Below, piece after piece: positions 7,963-17,087 of a DNA stretch of 64,000 bases. The notes under the pieces are model-generated. The model saw only the letters and a list, made by a program, of their open reading frames with translations, was not told the DNA's origin and searched no databases. The stretch is from NCBI GenBank assembly GCA_017419405.1, contig JAFOLH010000011.1:1-64000 (forward strand), in the 5' to 3' direction. The DNA is from Renibacterium sp. (GTDB taxonomy: Bacteria > Actinomycetota > Actinomycetes > Actinomycetales > Micrococcaceae). Both the position numbers and the translations under genes were made by a program. The first letter of the stretch is position 1; each line of letters begins with the position of its first letter.

Positions 7963-9300
7963 TCAGGCTCCGGAGTCTTCGGCCGCGTCCCGGTGGCCGG
8001 GGATCAGGATCCGATCCGAGGCCGAGTCGTATTCGAAGAGCTCCGCGTACCGGCCCCAGTCGATCGCAGTGTCGACTTGCTGCCGGGCGTCTTCGTCGCT
8101 GTAGCTCCTGAGCAGCTCCTCGACCACGGATTCGGCGCGCAGGCTGCCGCTCTCCTGCTTGCGCAACTCACGGACGATGCTGCGCACGAGCGGGGCCTCC
8201 TCCAGCGCCAACGTGGCGAACTGTTCTTTGGCGCGCAGGGTATCGGCCGCGGCGAAGCGCCGGCCCTGCTCGCTGAGCCGGAGCTGTCCCCCGGTCGGAT
8301 AGGCGAGTTTGAGCAATTGCGCGGCGTCGACCAGGGGCAGCAGATCGTCGATCTCGTAGCGGAGTTCCTCCGCGATCTCGGCCAGTCCTTCCTGCCCACC
8401 GAGCTCGGCCAACAGGTCGACCAAGCCGCCCAGGGCATCGGTGCTGGCCTCCGGCAATGGCGTGTCGTATTCGGTCGCAGTGCCGCCGAACGGCGAACCT
8501 GCGGCACTGGCCGGACGATTCCGCTCCGGGCTGCGCTGCCCGGTGAGGATTTCGTAGACCTGGTCGACCAGGGCTTCGAAGGCGATCGAGCGTTTGTCCC
8601 GCGGTTGCGGCAGATCGATCAGCAACTCGGCCTTGAGCCGGCCGGGGTTGGACTCCAGAATCAGCACCCGATCGGCCAATTGGATCGCTTCCTCGATATT
8701 GTGCGTCACGATCAACGCGGTCTTCGTCGGAAAAGTCCCATCGGCCCACATCCGCAGCAATTCACCGCGGAGGTTTTCGCTGGTCAGCACGTCGAGCGCG
8801 GAAAACGGCTCATCCATGAGCAGCACGTCAGGTTCCACCACCAGGGCCCGGGCGAAGCCGACCCGTTGCCGCATGCCGCCGGAGAGCTCCTTCGGGTACG
8901 CGGTTTCGAAGCCGTCCAGGCCGATCAAGTCGATCGCTTTGAGCGCCCGTTCATGCCGTTCGGCCAGCGGAACCGACCGGGCTTCCAGGCCCAGCTCGAC
9001 GTTCTCCTGAACGGTCAGCCAGGGCAGCAGCGCGAAAGACTGGAAGACCATGGAGGTTCCTTCATTGGCGCCGTTGAGCCGGTTGCCGCGGTAGGCCACG
9101 GTTCCCGAGCTGGGCGCGGTCAGCCCCGCGATGCAGCGCAGCAGGGTGCTCTTGCCGGATCCGCTCCGGCCGAGCAGCGCGACGATCTCGCCCTCGACGA
9201 GTTCCACATCGATGTCTTCCAACACGGTCAATTCACCACCCGGGGTGGCGAATTTCATCGAAACTCCGGCAACGCTGATGAGAGAGGTCGGATTGCTCAT
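7963..9300 (-). CDS. NitT/TauT-family ABC transporter ATP-binding protein with AAA-associated C-terminal domain
   Basis: 445 aa from the ATG at 9300. The ABC core has Walker A GRSGSGKS (44-51), the signature LSGGMRQR, Walker B VLLMDEPFSALD and the switch VTHN, close to SsuB/NrtD ATPases. From about residue 290 an extra winged-helix-like region (DLLAELGGQEGLAEIAEELR..., then a YDSASDRILIP end) matches the AAA-associated C-terminal domain seen on some anion-transporter ATPases. It is 38 bases downstream of the duplicated permease gene. The substrate cannot be read from sequence; anions such as nitrate, sulfonates or bicarbonate are the family norm. Confidence 0.88.
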   Translation of the reverse strand: MSNPTSLISVAGVSMKFATPGGELTVLEDIDVELVEGEIVALLGRSGSGKSTLLRCIAGLTAPSSGTVAYRGNRLNGANEGTSMVFQSFALLPWLTVQENVELGLEARSVPLAERHERALKAIDLIGLDGFETAYPKELSGGMRQRVGFARALVVEPDVLLMDEPFSALDVLTSENLRGELLRMWADGTFPTKTALIVTHNIEEAIQLADRVLILESNPGRLKAELLIDLPQPRDKRSIAFEALVDQVYEILTGQRSPERNRPASAAGSPFGGTATEYDTPLPEASTDALGGLVDLLAELGGQEGLAEIAEELRYEIDDLLPLVDAAQLLKLAYPTGGQLRLSEQGRRFAAADTLRAKEQFATLALEEAPLVRSIVRELRKQESGSLRAESVVEELLRSYSDEDARQQVDTAIDWGRYAELFEYDSASDRILIPGHRDAAEDSGA

Positions 9301-9338
9301 TCGGACTCCTGATTCTCGAAAGGGGCGGGAGAAGCGTT

Positions 9339-11075
9339 TCAGAGGGCGTAACGGGATTCGGCGAGCGCGTACAGCCTCCGCCAAACCAGTCGGTTGAGGC
9401 CGACCACGAACACCGACATCAGAATCACTCCGACCAGCACCCGTGCCATGTCTCCGCTGGCGGTGGCCTGGGCGATGTAACTGCCCAGACCGGTCGCGGT
9501 CAGGGTCTGCTGGTTGTAGGTGACGATCTCGGAAACGATCGAAGCGTTCCAGGCCCCGCCGGCAGCGGTGATCGCTCCGGTGACGTAAGCGGGGAACACC
9601 GCAGGCAGGATCAGCCGCCGCCAACGTTGCCAGCCGGAGACGCCGAAACTCTGCATCGCCTGGTTCAAGTCGGTGGGGATCGCCGATGCCCCGGCAATCA
9701 CGTTGAACAGGATGTACCACTGTGCGCCGAGCGCCATCAGCAGCACCCCGCCATAGTCCAGGGAAATTCCAGAGGCCACGAAGAAGGCGATCACGAAGGG
9801 GAAGAGGAAGTTCGCCGGAAAACTCGCCAGCAGCTGCACCACCGGCTGGGCCAGTCTGCTGACCTTCGGGTTCATCCCGATCCAAACCCCGATCGGAACC
9901 CAGATCAGGGTGGCCAGCACCATCACCACGGCGACTCGGATCATGGTGACCGCACCGAGTCCGGCCGCTTCGGCGAAGGTCCCGAATCCCGGGCCGGCTT
10001 GGATGAAGACCGCGGCCTGCCATGCGCCGTAACCGATCGCGGCACCGACCAGCACCCAGAGCAGCACATCGCCCACCCGGCGTCGCAGTACCGGCACCCG
10101 CAACGGGTGTTCCGCGATGCCGAACGGCCGCGCCGCGACTTCCAGACCACGGGCCACGGGTTTGAGCGCCCGGCCGAACCCGTAGGGGATCGAAGAGCGG
10201 CGGAGCAGGTCCAAGACCACGCTGCGCGGCTTGTCCGCGGCCGGGGTCTCCTCTTGCCGGAACTTCTCCGCCCAGGCCACCAAGGGGCGCCAGAAGAGGA
10301 AGTTGACTCCGATCACCATGATCGCCATGGCCAGGATCGCCCAGCCGACGTTGCCCAATTCGCCTTTTTCCACGGCACTGGCGACGTAGGCGCCCACCCC
10401 GGGCAACGCGTAGCTCTGGTTGTTCACCGTGATCGCTTCGGAAGCGGCCAGGAAGAACCAGCCTCCGCCGAAGCTCATCATCCCGTTCCAGACCAAAGGG
10501 ATCATGCCGGCCGGGACGTCCAGTTTCCAGAAGCGCTGCCACTTGGTCAACCGCATCAACCGGGCAGCCTCGTCCAGTTCCTTGGGCTGGGATACCAGTG
10601 CATAATAGAAGGAGAAGGCCATGTTCCAGGCCTGCGAGGTGAAGATCGCGAAGATCGACGCCATTTCGAGCCCCAGGAGCGAGTTCGGGAACAGCGCGAT
10701 GAACGCGGTCACGGTCACCGAGAGGAAGCCCAGAATGGGCACCGATTGCAAGATGTCCAGGATCGGCAGCAACACCTTCCGGGCCCGGGGCAACCGGGCG
10801 GCCGCGGTGGCGAAGACGAAGGTGAACAGCAGGCTGCAGGCCAAGGCGATGAACATCCGCAGCAGCGAGCGCAAGGCGTAATACGGCAGCATCTCCGGAT
10901 CGGTGGACACCTCGGCCGGGGCGCTTCCGACGTCGAAGGGCACATTCAGATCCGGTGCCAGCCGGATCACCCCGAAGAGCAAAACCACCAGCCCGCCGCC
11001 GACCACCAGATCGATCCAGCGCAAAACCGGACGCCGCAGTGTGCCGGTGCCTGGAAAAGACCGTTGAGACGACAT
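9339..11075 (-). CDS. ABC transporter permease with two fused BPD_transp_1 domains (NitT/TauT type)
   Basis: 578 aa; the ATG at 11075 follows GGGGGGT. Two copies of the binding-protein-dependent permease domain are present. The first EAA loop is around ELDEAARLMRLTKWQRFWKLDVPAGMIP, and the second is around DLNQAMQSFGVSGWQRWRRLILPAVFPA. This makes it a single-chain duplicated permease such as those grouped as anion-transport components. About twelve hydrophobic segments are visible. It is the first gene of the operon with the ATPase. No substrate-binding protein gene is present on either side, which is unusual for an importer. Confidence 0.88.
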   Translation of the reverse strand: MSSQRSFPGTGTLRRPVLRWIDLVVGGGLVVLLFGVIRLAPDLNVPFDVGSAPAEVSTDPEMLPYYALRSLLRMFIALACSLLFTFVFATAAARLPRARKVLLPILDILQSVPILGFLSVTVTAFIALFPNSLLGLEMASIFAIFTSQAWNMAFSFYYALVSQPKELDEAARLMRLTKWQRFWKLDVPAGMIPLVWNGMMSFGGGWFFLAASEAITVNNQSYALPGVGAYVASAVEKGELGNVGWAILAMAIMVIGVNFLFWRPLVAWAEKFRQEETPAADKPRSVVLDLLRRSSIPYGFGRALKPVARGLEVAARPFGIAEHPLRVPVLRRRVGDVLLWVLVGAAIGYGAWQAAVFIQAGPGFGTFAEAAGLGAVTMIRVAVVMVLATLIWVPIGVWIGMNPKVSRLAQPVVQLLASFPANFLFPFVIAFFVASGISLDYGGVLLMALGAQWYILFNVIAGASAIPTDLNQAMQSFGVSGWQRWRRLILPAVFPAYVTGAITAAGGAWNASIVSEIVTYNQQTLTATGLGSYIAQATASGDMARVLVGVILMSVFVVGLNRLVWRRLYALAESRYAL

Positions 11076-11144
11076 ACGCACCCCCCAGCTGCCAGCGGAT
11101 CTAGGCTCTTGAGGGCACCTTAGCAGACGCTTGTGACCGGGGAA

Positions 11145-12299
11145 CTAAGCCGGGTCGAAACTGGCCGATCCGGGATCCGGACCGATTCCGGCCAATGGTG
11201 CCCAGAAATAATCGAAGCTCTCATCCGGCTCCGTCATTGCCCGCTGGCTCATCACGACGCCGACCAGGTCGCGCACCGGATCCACGCCGGCGCTGCAGCC
11301 GCTGCCGCCGGTCCAGCCATAGCTGCCGACCGACCGGGCATTATCGCCCGGGGCAATCGTCACGCCGGTCTGCCAGCCCCAGCCCTCGGCCCGGCCGAGA
11401 ATCGGGTAAGCCCCGGCGCGCTGTTCCGGCCGCAACTGGTCCGAGACCATCTGGGTTTTCAGCGCCTCCGGCAGGAGCTCGCCGTCGGCCAGCGCGGTGA
11501 GGAACCTGAAGTAGTCCGGCACCGTGGACACCAGTCCGCCGGCCAGGGTCTCGAACTTCGGCGGTTTGCTGAACCCGCCGTCCGGCAGGTCTATGGCTTG
11601 GAGGCCGCCCGGCGTCGGAGTGTATTGCGTGGCCAGGTCCATTGCACGTCCGAAGAACCCGGTGGACTCCAGCCCCAGCGGTCCGGTGATCTTCTCCGCG
11701 AGCACTTCCCGCAACGGCGTCCCGGCGGCCCGGGCGATCAGCACCGAGAACACGTCGCTGCTGGTGTTGTACATCCACCGGCTGCCCGGCTGATCGGCCA
11801 GGGGCAGGCCGGCGAGCCTGGCGAGATACTCGTCGGCGCTCATTTCGGGCGGAAAAAGTCCCGCACCGATCCCGGCACTCTGCACTGCCTCGTGCAACGG
11901 CGTGGGCTCGAAAATGACCCCGGTGCCCATCGTGAAGCTGAACAAATGCCGGACCGTGATCGGCGTCTGCGCCGGAACCGTCTGCGCCAACGGGCCCGCT
12001 GGATCCAGCAGGACCCGGGGTTCGGCAAACTCGGGGAGCCAAGCCGCGACCGGATCGTCGAGCCCGAACCACCCGTCGGCCAAGGCCATGGCGCCTAGAA
12101 CCCCCGCGACCAGCTTGCTCAACGAGGCGATCCGGAACTGGGTCCGCTCCGTCATCGGTTCCGGCGAGCCGAGCGCCTTCACTCCGCTGGCATGGAATTC
12201 GGTGATCCCGCCGCACCGTACTCCGGCCACCGCGCCGGGCAGGTAACCGGCTGCCACTTTCCGGTCAATCGATTCCCAAACCGCTTCGAATCCCGACAT
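11145..12299 (-). CDS. Serine hydrolase of the class C beta-lactamase / esterase family
   Basis: 384 aa from the ATG at 12299, with GGGAAG upstream. The penicillin-binding fold is shown by Ser59 in SLSK (the SxxK motif, 59-62) and by the YNTSSD segment (YxN motif). A GGSGCSAGVDP region near the end occupies the HxG/KTG position. There is no signal peptide, which argues for a cytoplasmic esterase or D-aminopeptidase rather than a secreted beta-lactamase. The gene sits alone between the ABC permease and kdpE, on the same strand as both. Confidence 0.85.
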   Translation of the reverse strand: MSGFEAVWESIDRKVAAGYLPGAVAGVRCGGITEFHASGVKALGSPEPMTERTQFRIASLSKLVAGVLGAMALADGWFGLDDPVAAWLPEFAEPRVLLDPAGPLAQTVPAQTPITVRHLFSFTMGTGVIFEPTPLHEAVQSAGIGAGLFPPEMSADEYLARLAGLPLADQPGSRWMYNTSSDVFSVLIARAAGTPLREVLAEKITGPLGLESTGFFGRAMDLATQYTPTPGGLQAIDLPDGGFSKPPKFETLAGGLVSTVPDYFRFLTALADGELLPEALKTQMVSDQLRPEQRAGAYPILGRAEGWGWQTGVTIAPGDNARSVGSYGWTGGSGCSAGVDPVRDLVGVVMSQRAMTEPDESFDYFWAPLAGIGPDPGSASFDPA

Positions 12300-12472
12300 C
12301 ACACGCCCACTTCCCGAACGGAGCAAAAGCCTGAACGGTGTTGAGCGTAGACCTCGCACGGCGCTTTCGCCAGGGCAACCGACCCGGCGGCCCAACCGCC
12401 CCGGCCCGGAATCACGTCGCGTCCGGTTTCGTGGGACCTACTCGGCGAGCCGCACTGCCGGGCGCCCTGCGG

Positions 12473-13156
12473 TCACGGCTCGAACCGATACCCCATGCCG
12501 GCTTCGGTGAGCAGGTGCCGCGGATTCGCCGGATCGGGTTCCAGCTTCCGGCGCAGTTGCCCGATGTAGACCCGCAGATATTGCGTCTCCTTGGCGTAGG
12601 CGGGGCCCCAGACCTGGGTCAGCAGTTGCTGCTGCGAGACCAACCGCCCCGAGTTCCGGGCCAGGTACTCCAAAATCGACCATTCGGTGGGGGTCAAACG
12701 CACCCGCTGGCCGCCGCGCATGACCTTTTTGGCCTGCAAATCCACCACGAAGTCGTCGGTTGCCACGGTCGCCGAAGCGGCACCGTCGGAATCGGTTTCG
12801 GAGCGGCGTTGCGCGGCCCGCAACCGGGCCAAGAACTCGTCCAAGCCGAAAGGCTTGGTCACGTAATCATCGGCCCCGGCGTCGAGCGCGGCCACTTTCT
12901 CTTCCGAGGCGTGCCTGGCCGAAAGCACGATGATCGGCACCGCTGTCCAACCCCGCAGCCCGGCGATCACCTCCAAGCCGTCCATGTCCGGCAAACCCAG
13001 GTCGAGGACGACGACGTCCGGCCGGTGCGCTGCCGCGCTCGCCAAAGCATCGGCGCCGTTCGCCGCGGTGTGCACGGTGTATCCGTGCGCGTGCAGGTTG
13101 ATCTGCAAAGCACGGAGAATTTGCGGTTCGTCGTCTACGACGAGCACGGTAGTCAC
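12473..13156 (-). CDS. kdpE: Response regulator KdpE
   Basis: 227 aa. The receiver domain has the acidic pair DDE (8-10), the phospho-acceptor Asp52 in LDLGLPDMDG and a lysine in VTKPF. The C-terminal OmpR/PhoB winged helix shows LTPTEWSILEYLARNSGR and ETQYLRVYIGQLRRKLEPD, typical of KdpE. The GTG start overlaps the kdpD stop (GTGA), implying translational coupling. It is expected to activate the kdp structural genes when K+ or turgor is low. Confidence 0.95.
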   Translation of the reverse strand: MTTVLVVDDEPQILRALQINLHAHGYTVHTAANGADALASAAAHRPDVVVLDLGLPDMDGLEVIAGLRGWTAVPIIVLSARHASEEKVAALDAGADDYVTKPFGLDEFLARLRAAQRRSETDSDGAASATVATDDFVVDLQAKKVMRGGQRVRLTPTEWSILEYLARNSGRLVSQQQLLTQVWGPAYAKETQYLRVYIGQLRRKLEPDPANPRHLLTEAGMGYRFEP

Positions 13157-15741
13157 AACGCTCCCCTTTCCTGGGAGTGTGCAGGGTCGATATCACCGGT
13201 CGGCGCTGCCCGCCGGCCGGCACTGAGCGGCAGCCGGACCACCATGGTCAGGCCGCCTCCGGGAGTGGCTTCGGCGCTGAGCACACCGCCCATGGCTTCG
13301 GTGAAACCCTTGGCCACGGCCAGGCCCAGCCCCACTCCGGAACCGGCCGGGACGTCGTCGAGCCGCTGGAACGGCCGGAACATCGCCACCACATCCTCGG
13401 CCGCCACCCCGCGGCCATGGTCCACGATCCGCAATTCGCTGGCCGGATGCCCATCGATCATCGGGATCCCGGAAACCGTGCCCACCAAAACCAGATCGGA
13501 ATCCGGGGCATATTTCAGCGCGTTCTCCACCACGTTCGCGATCACCCGTTCCAGCATCCCGGGATCGGCCTCGACCGCCGGCATGTTCGGCGGCAATTCC
13601 AGCCGCACCGCGCCCTCCGGCTGGCCCAGCAACGCGGCATCGATCGCATCGCTCCAACGCACCGGGCCGAGCAAGGGGTTGACCGCGTCCGAGGAAATCC
13701 GGGACATGTCCAGGAGGTTGCCCACCAAGGCGTCCAAGCGGTCCGCCGAGCTTTCGATCGAGGCGAGCAGCTCGGCTTCGTCTTCCGGCGCGAAATGGAC
13801 TTCTTCCTGGCGCAGGCTGCTCACCGACAGTTTGATCGCGGCCAAAGGAGTGCGCAGGTCATGCGACACGGCACGCAGGATCGAAGTGCGCATCGTGTTC
13901 CCTTCCGCCAACCGCATGTTCTCCCGCCGGCTGGCATTGAGCTGGATCCGTTGCCGCAAGGCGACCAGATGCGCCCCGAACGCGGCCAGCAGCCGGCGGT
14001 CGGAAGCATCCAGCACCCGACCGTCCAAGGCCAGCACCAACCCCGGCTCGACTTCTTCCGAGTTGTCCGCGGTTTCCGGTGCCAACGGCGGGTTTTCACC
14101 GGAAGCGGCCTCAAGCCGCCATCTGGTTTGCTCCGCACCGCCTGAATCCGCCGAATCGTCGACCAGCAAAGCCACCGAATCCACCCGGAAGGCTTCGCGT
14201 ACCTGGTCCAGGAAGGTCTGCAGAGAATCCTCCCCGGCCACCGCTCCCCTGGCCAATTCACTCAGCGTGGCGGCTTCCGCACCCGCCCGGAGCGCCTCCC
14301 GGGTCCTTCTGGTGGCCACATCCACGACCACCGCGACCACCACGGAGACCAGCACGAACACCACCAGGGACAACAGGTTCTCCGGGTCTGCGATGCTGAA
14401 GGTCAGGGTCGGTTCCGCGGAGAAGAAATTGAGCAGCAGGGAACTGAACACGGCAGCGAACAGCGCCGGCCAGAGTCCGCCCACGACCGCGACGATGACG
14501 CAGCCGACGAGTTGCAGCAAGGTGTCCGTGACGAAGTTGTCCGGCACCCAGGTGGCCAGCACCGCTTCGATCAGGGAGGGCAGGAAAATCGCCAGTGCGA
14601 AGCCGAGGATCAGCCGGCGCCGGCCGGGGGCGCCCACCCTCCGGAACCGGATGCCTTTGGCGCCCAGCGGGTGCGAAACCATGTGCACGTCGATGTCCCC
14701 GGAACCGCGCACCACCTTGCTGCCCACCCCGGGGCCCTTGAGCAGCCGGGCCAGCCATTTGCGCCGGGACGTCCCGACCACCAGTTGGGTGGCGTTCGCG
14801 CTGCGGGCGAATTCCAGCAAGGCCTGCGCCGGATCGTCGCCGGTCACGCTGTGGTAGCTGCCGCCCAGGTCCTTGAGCAATTGCCGCTGCGCCTCGATTT
14901 CACGCGGCGATTCGCCCAGCACCCCGTCCGCGGCGCGGACGTGCACGCCCAGCAATTCGCCGCCGGAGACCCGGGCGAGGATCCGCGCCGCCCGGCGGAT
15001 CAGCACCTCGCCCTCGGCTCCGCCGGTCAGGCCGACCACCACCCGTTCCCGGGTCGGCCAGCTGGCCTCGATCCGGTTGTCCGCCCGGTAGGCGGACAAG
15101 CCGTCTTCGACCTGGTCGGCCAGCCAGAGCAGCGCCAGCTCGCGCAAAGCGGAAAGGTTGCCCATCCGGAAATAATTCGCCAGCGCCGCATCGACTTTGT
15201 CCGCCGCGTACACGTGGCCGGCACTGAGCCGCTGGCGCAGAAGCTCCGGCGAAATGTCCACGAGTTCGATCTGGTTGGCCCGGCGAACCACATCGTCCGG
15301 CACCGTTTCGCCTTGTTTGGTGTTGGTGATCTGGCTGACCACATCGCCCAAGGACGCCAAATGCTGGATGTTCAGTGTGGAAATCACATCGATGCCCGCG
15401 GCCAGCAGGAGCTCCACGTCCTGCCAGCGTTTCCGGGCGACGCCTTCGCCGACCACGGTGTGCGCGTACTCGTCCACCAGGGCGAGCTGCGGCGCCCGCC
15501 GCAAGACCGCCTCGACATCCATCTCGTCGAAGCTCGAGCCCCGGTACTCGACCCGTTTGGGCGGGATGATTTCCAAACCGTCGAGCAGGCTCGCGGTCTC
15601 TTTGCGGCCGTGGTGCAGCGCCAGCGCCACCACGGTGTCCACCCCTTGGGCGACCTTCTGATGGGCTTCCTCGAGCATGGTGTAGGTCTTGCCGACGCCC
15701 GGTGCTGCGCCGAGCAAGATCCTCAAGGTGCCTCTAGCCAT
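13153..15741 (-). CDS. kdpD: Potassium-sensing histidine kinase KdpD
   Basis: 862 aa, the normal length. The N-terminal KdpD domain has Walker A GAAPGVGKT (11-19) and the family PPK-R region. The usual DELAHTN motif reads DEYAHTV here. A universal-stress-protein domain follows, then four transmembrane helices near residues 375-480, a GAF domain, HisKA with His627 in VSHDLRTPL, and HATPase_c with the N box ENALKYA and G boxes. It lies 84 bases downstream of the P-loop gene and overlaps kdpE by four bases. The kinase phosphorylates KdpE; in other bacteria its USP domain binds c-di-AMP or K+. Confidence 0.95.
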   Translation of the reverse strand: MARGTLRILLGAAPGVGKTYTMLEEAHQKVAQGVDTVVALALHHGRKETASLLDGLEIIPPKRVEYRGSSFDEMDVEAVLRRAPQLALVDEYAHTVVGEGVARKRWQDVELLLAAGIDVISTLNIQHLASLGDVVSQITNTKQGETVPDDVVRRANQIELVDISPELLRQRLSAGHVYAADKVDAALANYFRMGNLSALRELALLWLADQVEDGLSAYRADNRIEASWPTRERVVVGLTGGAEGEVLIRRAARILARVSGGELLGVHVRAADGVLGESPREIEAQRQLLKDLGGSYHSVTGDDPAQALLEFARSANATQLVVGTSRRKWLARLLKGPGVGSKVVRGSGDIDVHMVSHPLGAKGIRFRRVGAPGRRRLILGFALAIFLPSLIEAVLATWVPDNFVTDTLLQLVGCVIVAVVGGLWPALFAAVFSSLLLNFFSAEPTLTFSIADPENLLSLVVFVLVSVVVAVVVDVATRRTREALRAGAEAATLSELARGAVAGEDSLQTFLDQVREAFRVDSVALLVDDSADSGGAEQTRWRLEAASGENPPLAPETADNSEEVEPGLVLALDGRVLDASDRRLLAAFGAHLVALRQRIQLNASRRENMRLAEGNTMRTSILRAVSHDLRTPLAAIKLSVSSLRQEEVHFAPEDEAELLASIESSADRLDALVGNLLDMSRISSDAVNPLLGPVRWSDAIDAALLGQPEGAVRLELPPNMPAVEADPGMLERVIANVVENALKYAPDSDLVLVGTVSGIPMIDGHPASELRIVDHGRGVAAEDVVAMFRPFQRLDDVPAGSGVGLGLAVAKGFTEAMGGVLSAEATPGGGLTMVVRLPLSAGRRAAPTGDIDPAHSQERGAL

Positions 15742-15825
15742 GGTCCTATCTTCGCCTATCCCCAGCCATTCCTTTCCTGGTCCCTTCCGCAGCTGCGCTT
15801 CCGGCCCACCCGGCCCGGCTCCGGG

Positions 15826-16416
15826 CTAGCCCGACCTGGCTGTGCCGGCAGCCTGGCTCCAGCCGGTCAACTGCAGCACTTCGACCGCCAACCCGGCTAC
15901 CGATCGGTTCTCCGTATCGATCCGGTTCACCCATCCCGGCGTGTTCTCCGTGAGCCGGCGGGCCGTACGATTGCCGTGCTCGACCTGCCCGGCGAGCTCG
16001 TGCTCCGGCACCCGCCCGGCCAGGCGTTGCGCCGCGGTGCGATCCCCCGCGGTCAGCAGCACCGCGGCGACCTTGGGCCGCCCGCCGATCGCCTCGACCA
16101 GCCCGGCGACCTGGCAGACACTCCCGGTATTGCTGTAGATCAGCCTCCGGTAGCCCAGCTCCCGGTAAGTGTTCCAGATCGCAGCCAAGTTCCGCTCCGC
16201 CAGCAAGTGCTCCCACCCCGGCGGATAAGCCAGATCCAAGCCGGCCCCTTCGATCACCGCGTGCTTGACCTGTTGCCGCGCCAATTGGCCGTGCAACTCG
16301 GAAACCAACGAACGCTTTCCGACGCCGGGCCGCCCACCGATGAACAGCACCTGCTCGGCGTCCCCGGCAAGCGCGTCCGACTCGTCCAACGCGATCGCAT
16401 CCAGCCAACCGCACAT
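15826..16416 (-). CDS. P-loop nucleotide-binding protein inside the kdp operon
   Basis: 196 aa; the ATG at 16416 is chosen because GGAAGGAA lies seven bases upstream. Walker A is GGRPGVGKRS, at about residues 27-36. The rest suggests a small nucleoside-kinase-like fold (VIEGAGLDLAYPPGWEHLLAERN, YRRLIYSNTG, VAAVLLTAGDRTAAQRLAGR). The R-E/H-E-L-rich middle resembles a lid region. No known family is assigned with certainty. Its position between kdpC and kdpD, on the same strand with gaps of 67-84 bases, suggests co-transcription with the potassium system. A regulatory or chaperone role is only inference. Confidence 0.75.
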   Translation of the reverse strand: MCGWLDAIALDESDALAGDAEQVLFIGGRPGVGKRSLVSELHGQLARQQVKHAVIEGAGLDLAYPPGWEHLLAERNLAAIWNTYRELGYRRLIYSNTGSVCQVAGLVEAIGGRPKVAAVLLTAGDRTAAQRLAGRVPEHELAGQVEHGNRTARRLTENTPGWVNRIDTENRSVAGLAVEVLQLTGWSQAAGTARSG

Positions 16417-16489
16417 CTGCACTTCCTTCCCACGTTCCAGTACTCCGACCTCCGGCAGCCGGGCATCCGGTCCGGGCCCGACACCCCGG

Positions 16490-17086
16490 CTATTTCCGGA
16501 CCGCAGCAGCCAGGTCCAGATTCAGCCGGGTGACATTGACAGCTTCCTGGCCCAGCAGCGATTCCAGTGCCGACGTGGTGTTTTTCGCCACCAGGTCCGC
16601 GAGCGCCGACTCCGGCAAACCGGTCGCCGCGGCAATCCGCGGAATCTGCAGCTTGGCATAGCCGGAAGAGATCTGCGGATCCAACCCGGATCCGGAGGCG
16701 GTCACCGCATCGAGCGGCACTTGGTCTTCGGCGACGCCCTCGTCCTTGGCCACCTGGGCCCGCAACTGGGCGATGGATTCGGCCAGCTTCGGGTCGTTCG
16801 GGCCCAAGTTGCTCGGGCTCGAGGAGGTCGGGTCCCAATTCACCGCAGACGGCCGGGGCCGGAACCACTCCGGGCCCAGGCCGTCGGCGGGCGACTGCAC
16901 GATCAGCGAACTCGCCGCCGGCTGCCCGTCGACCGAGACAATCGAACCGTTCGCCTGACTCGGGAAGGCCAGCTGCCCCACGCCCCAGACCACCGCCGGG
17001 TAGCCCAGGCCGAGCACCAGCGTCGCCGCCAGCAACAGTCGGAAAGCGGTGCCGAATTGGCGCAGATAGGAAGTAAAAGTATTCAT
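16490..17086 (-). CDS. kdpC: Potassium-transporting ATPase subunit KdpC
   Basis: 198 aa. A single N-terminal transmembrane helix (about residues 12-36, ending in GYPAVVWGVGQLAFP) is followed by the conserved SLIVQSPADGLGPEWFRPRPSA-type region, DAVTASGSGLDPQIS and a C-terminal NVTRLNLDL. This matches the KdpC fold, which stabilises ATP binding by KdpB. It starts one base after the kdpB stop. Confidence 0.95.
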   Translation of the reverse strand: MNTFTSYLRQFGTAFRLLLAATLVLGLGYPAVVWGVGQLAFPSQANGSIVSVDGQPAASSLIVQSPADGLGPEWFRPRPSAVNWDPTSSSPSNLGPNDPKLAESIAQLRAQVAKDEGVAEDQVPLDAVTASGSGLDPQISSGYAKLQIPRIAAATGLPESALADLVAKNTTSALESLLGQEAVNVTRLNLDLAAAVRK

Positions 17087-17087
17087 A

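Noticed and set aside
9301-10542. N-terminal extension of the ABC ATPase frame
   Set aside because: The region is the permease gene in another frame; the ATPase starts at 9300.
12338-14857. 839-codon plus-strand frame opposite kdpE/kdpD
   Set aside because: The minus strand encodes intact KdpE and KdpD; the plus frame has low-complexity Arg/Ser-rich composition typical of shadows.
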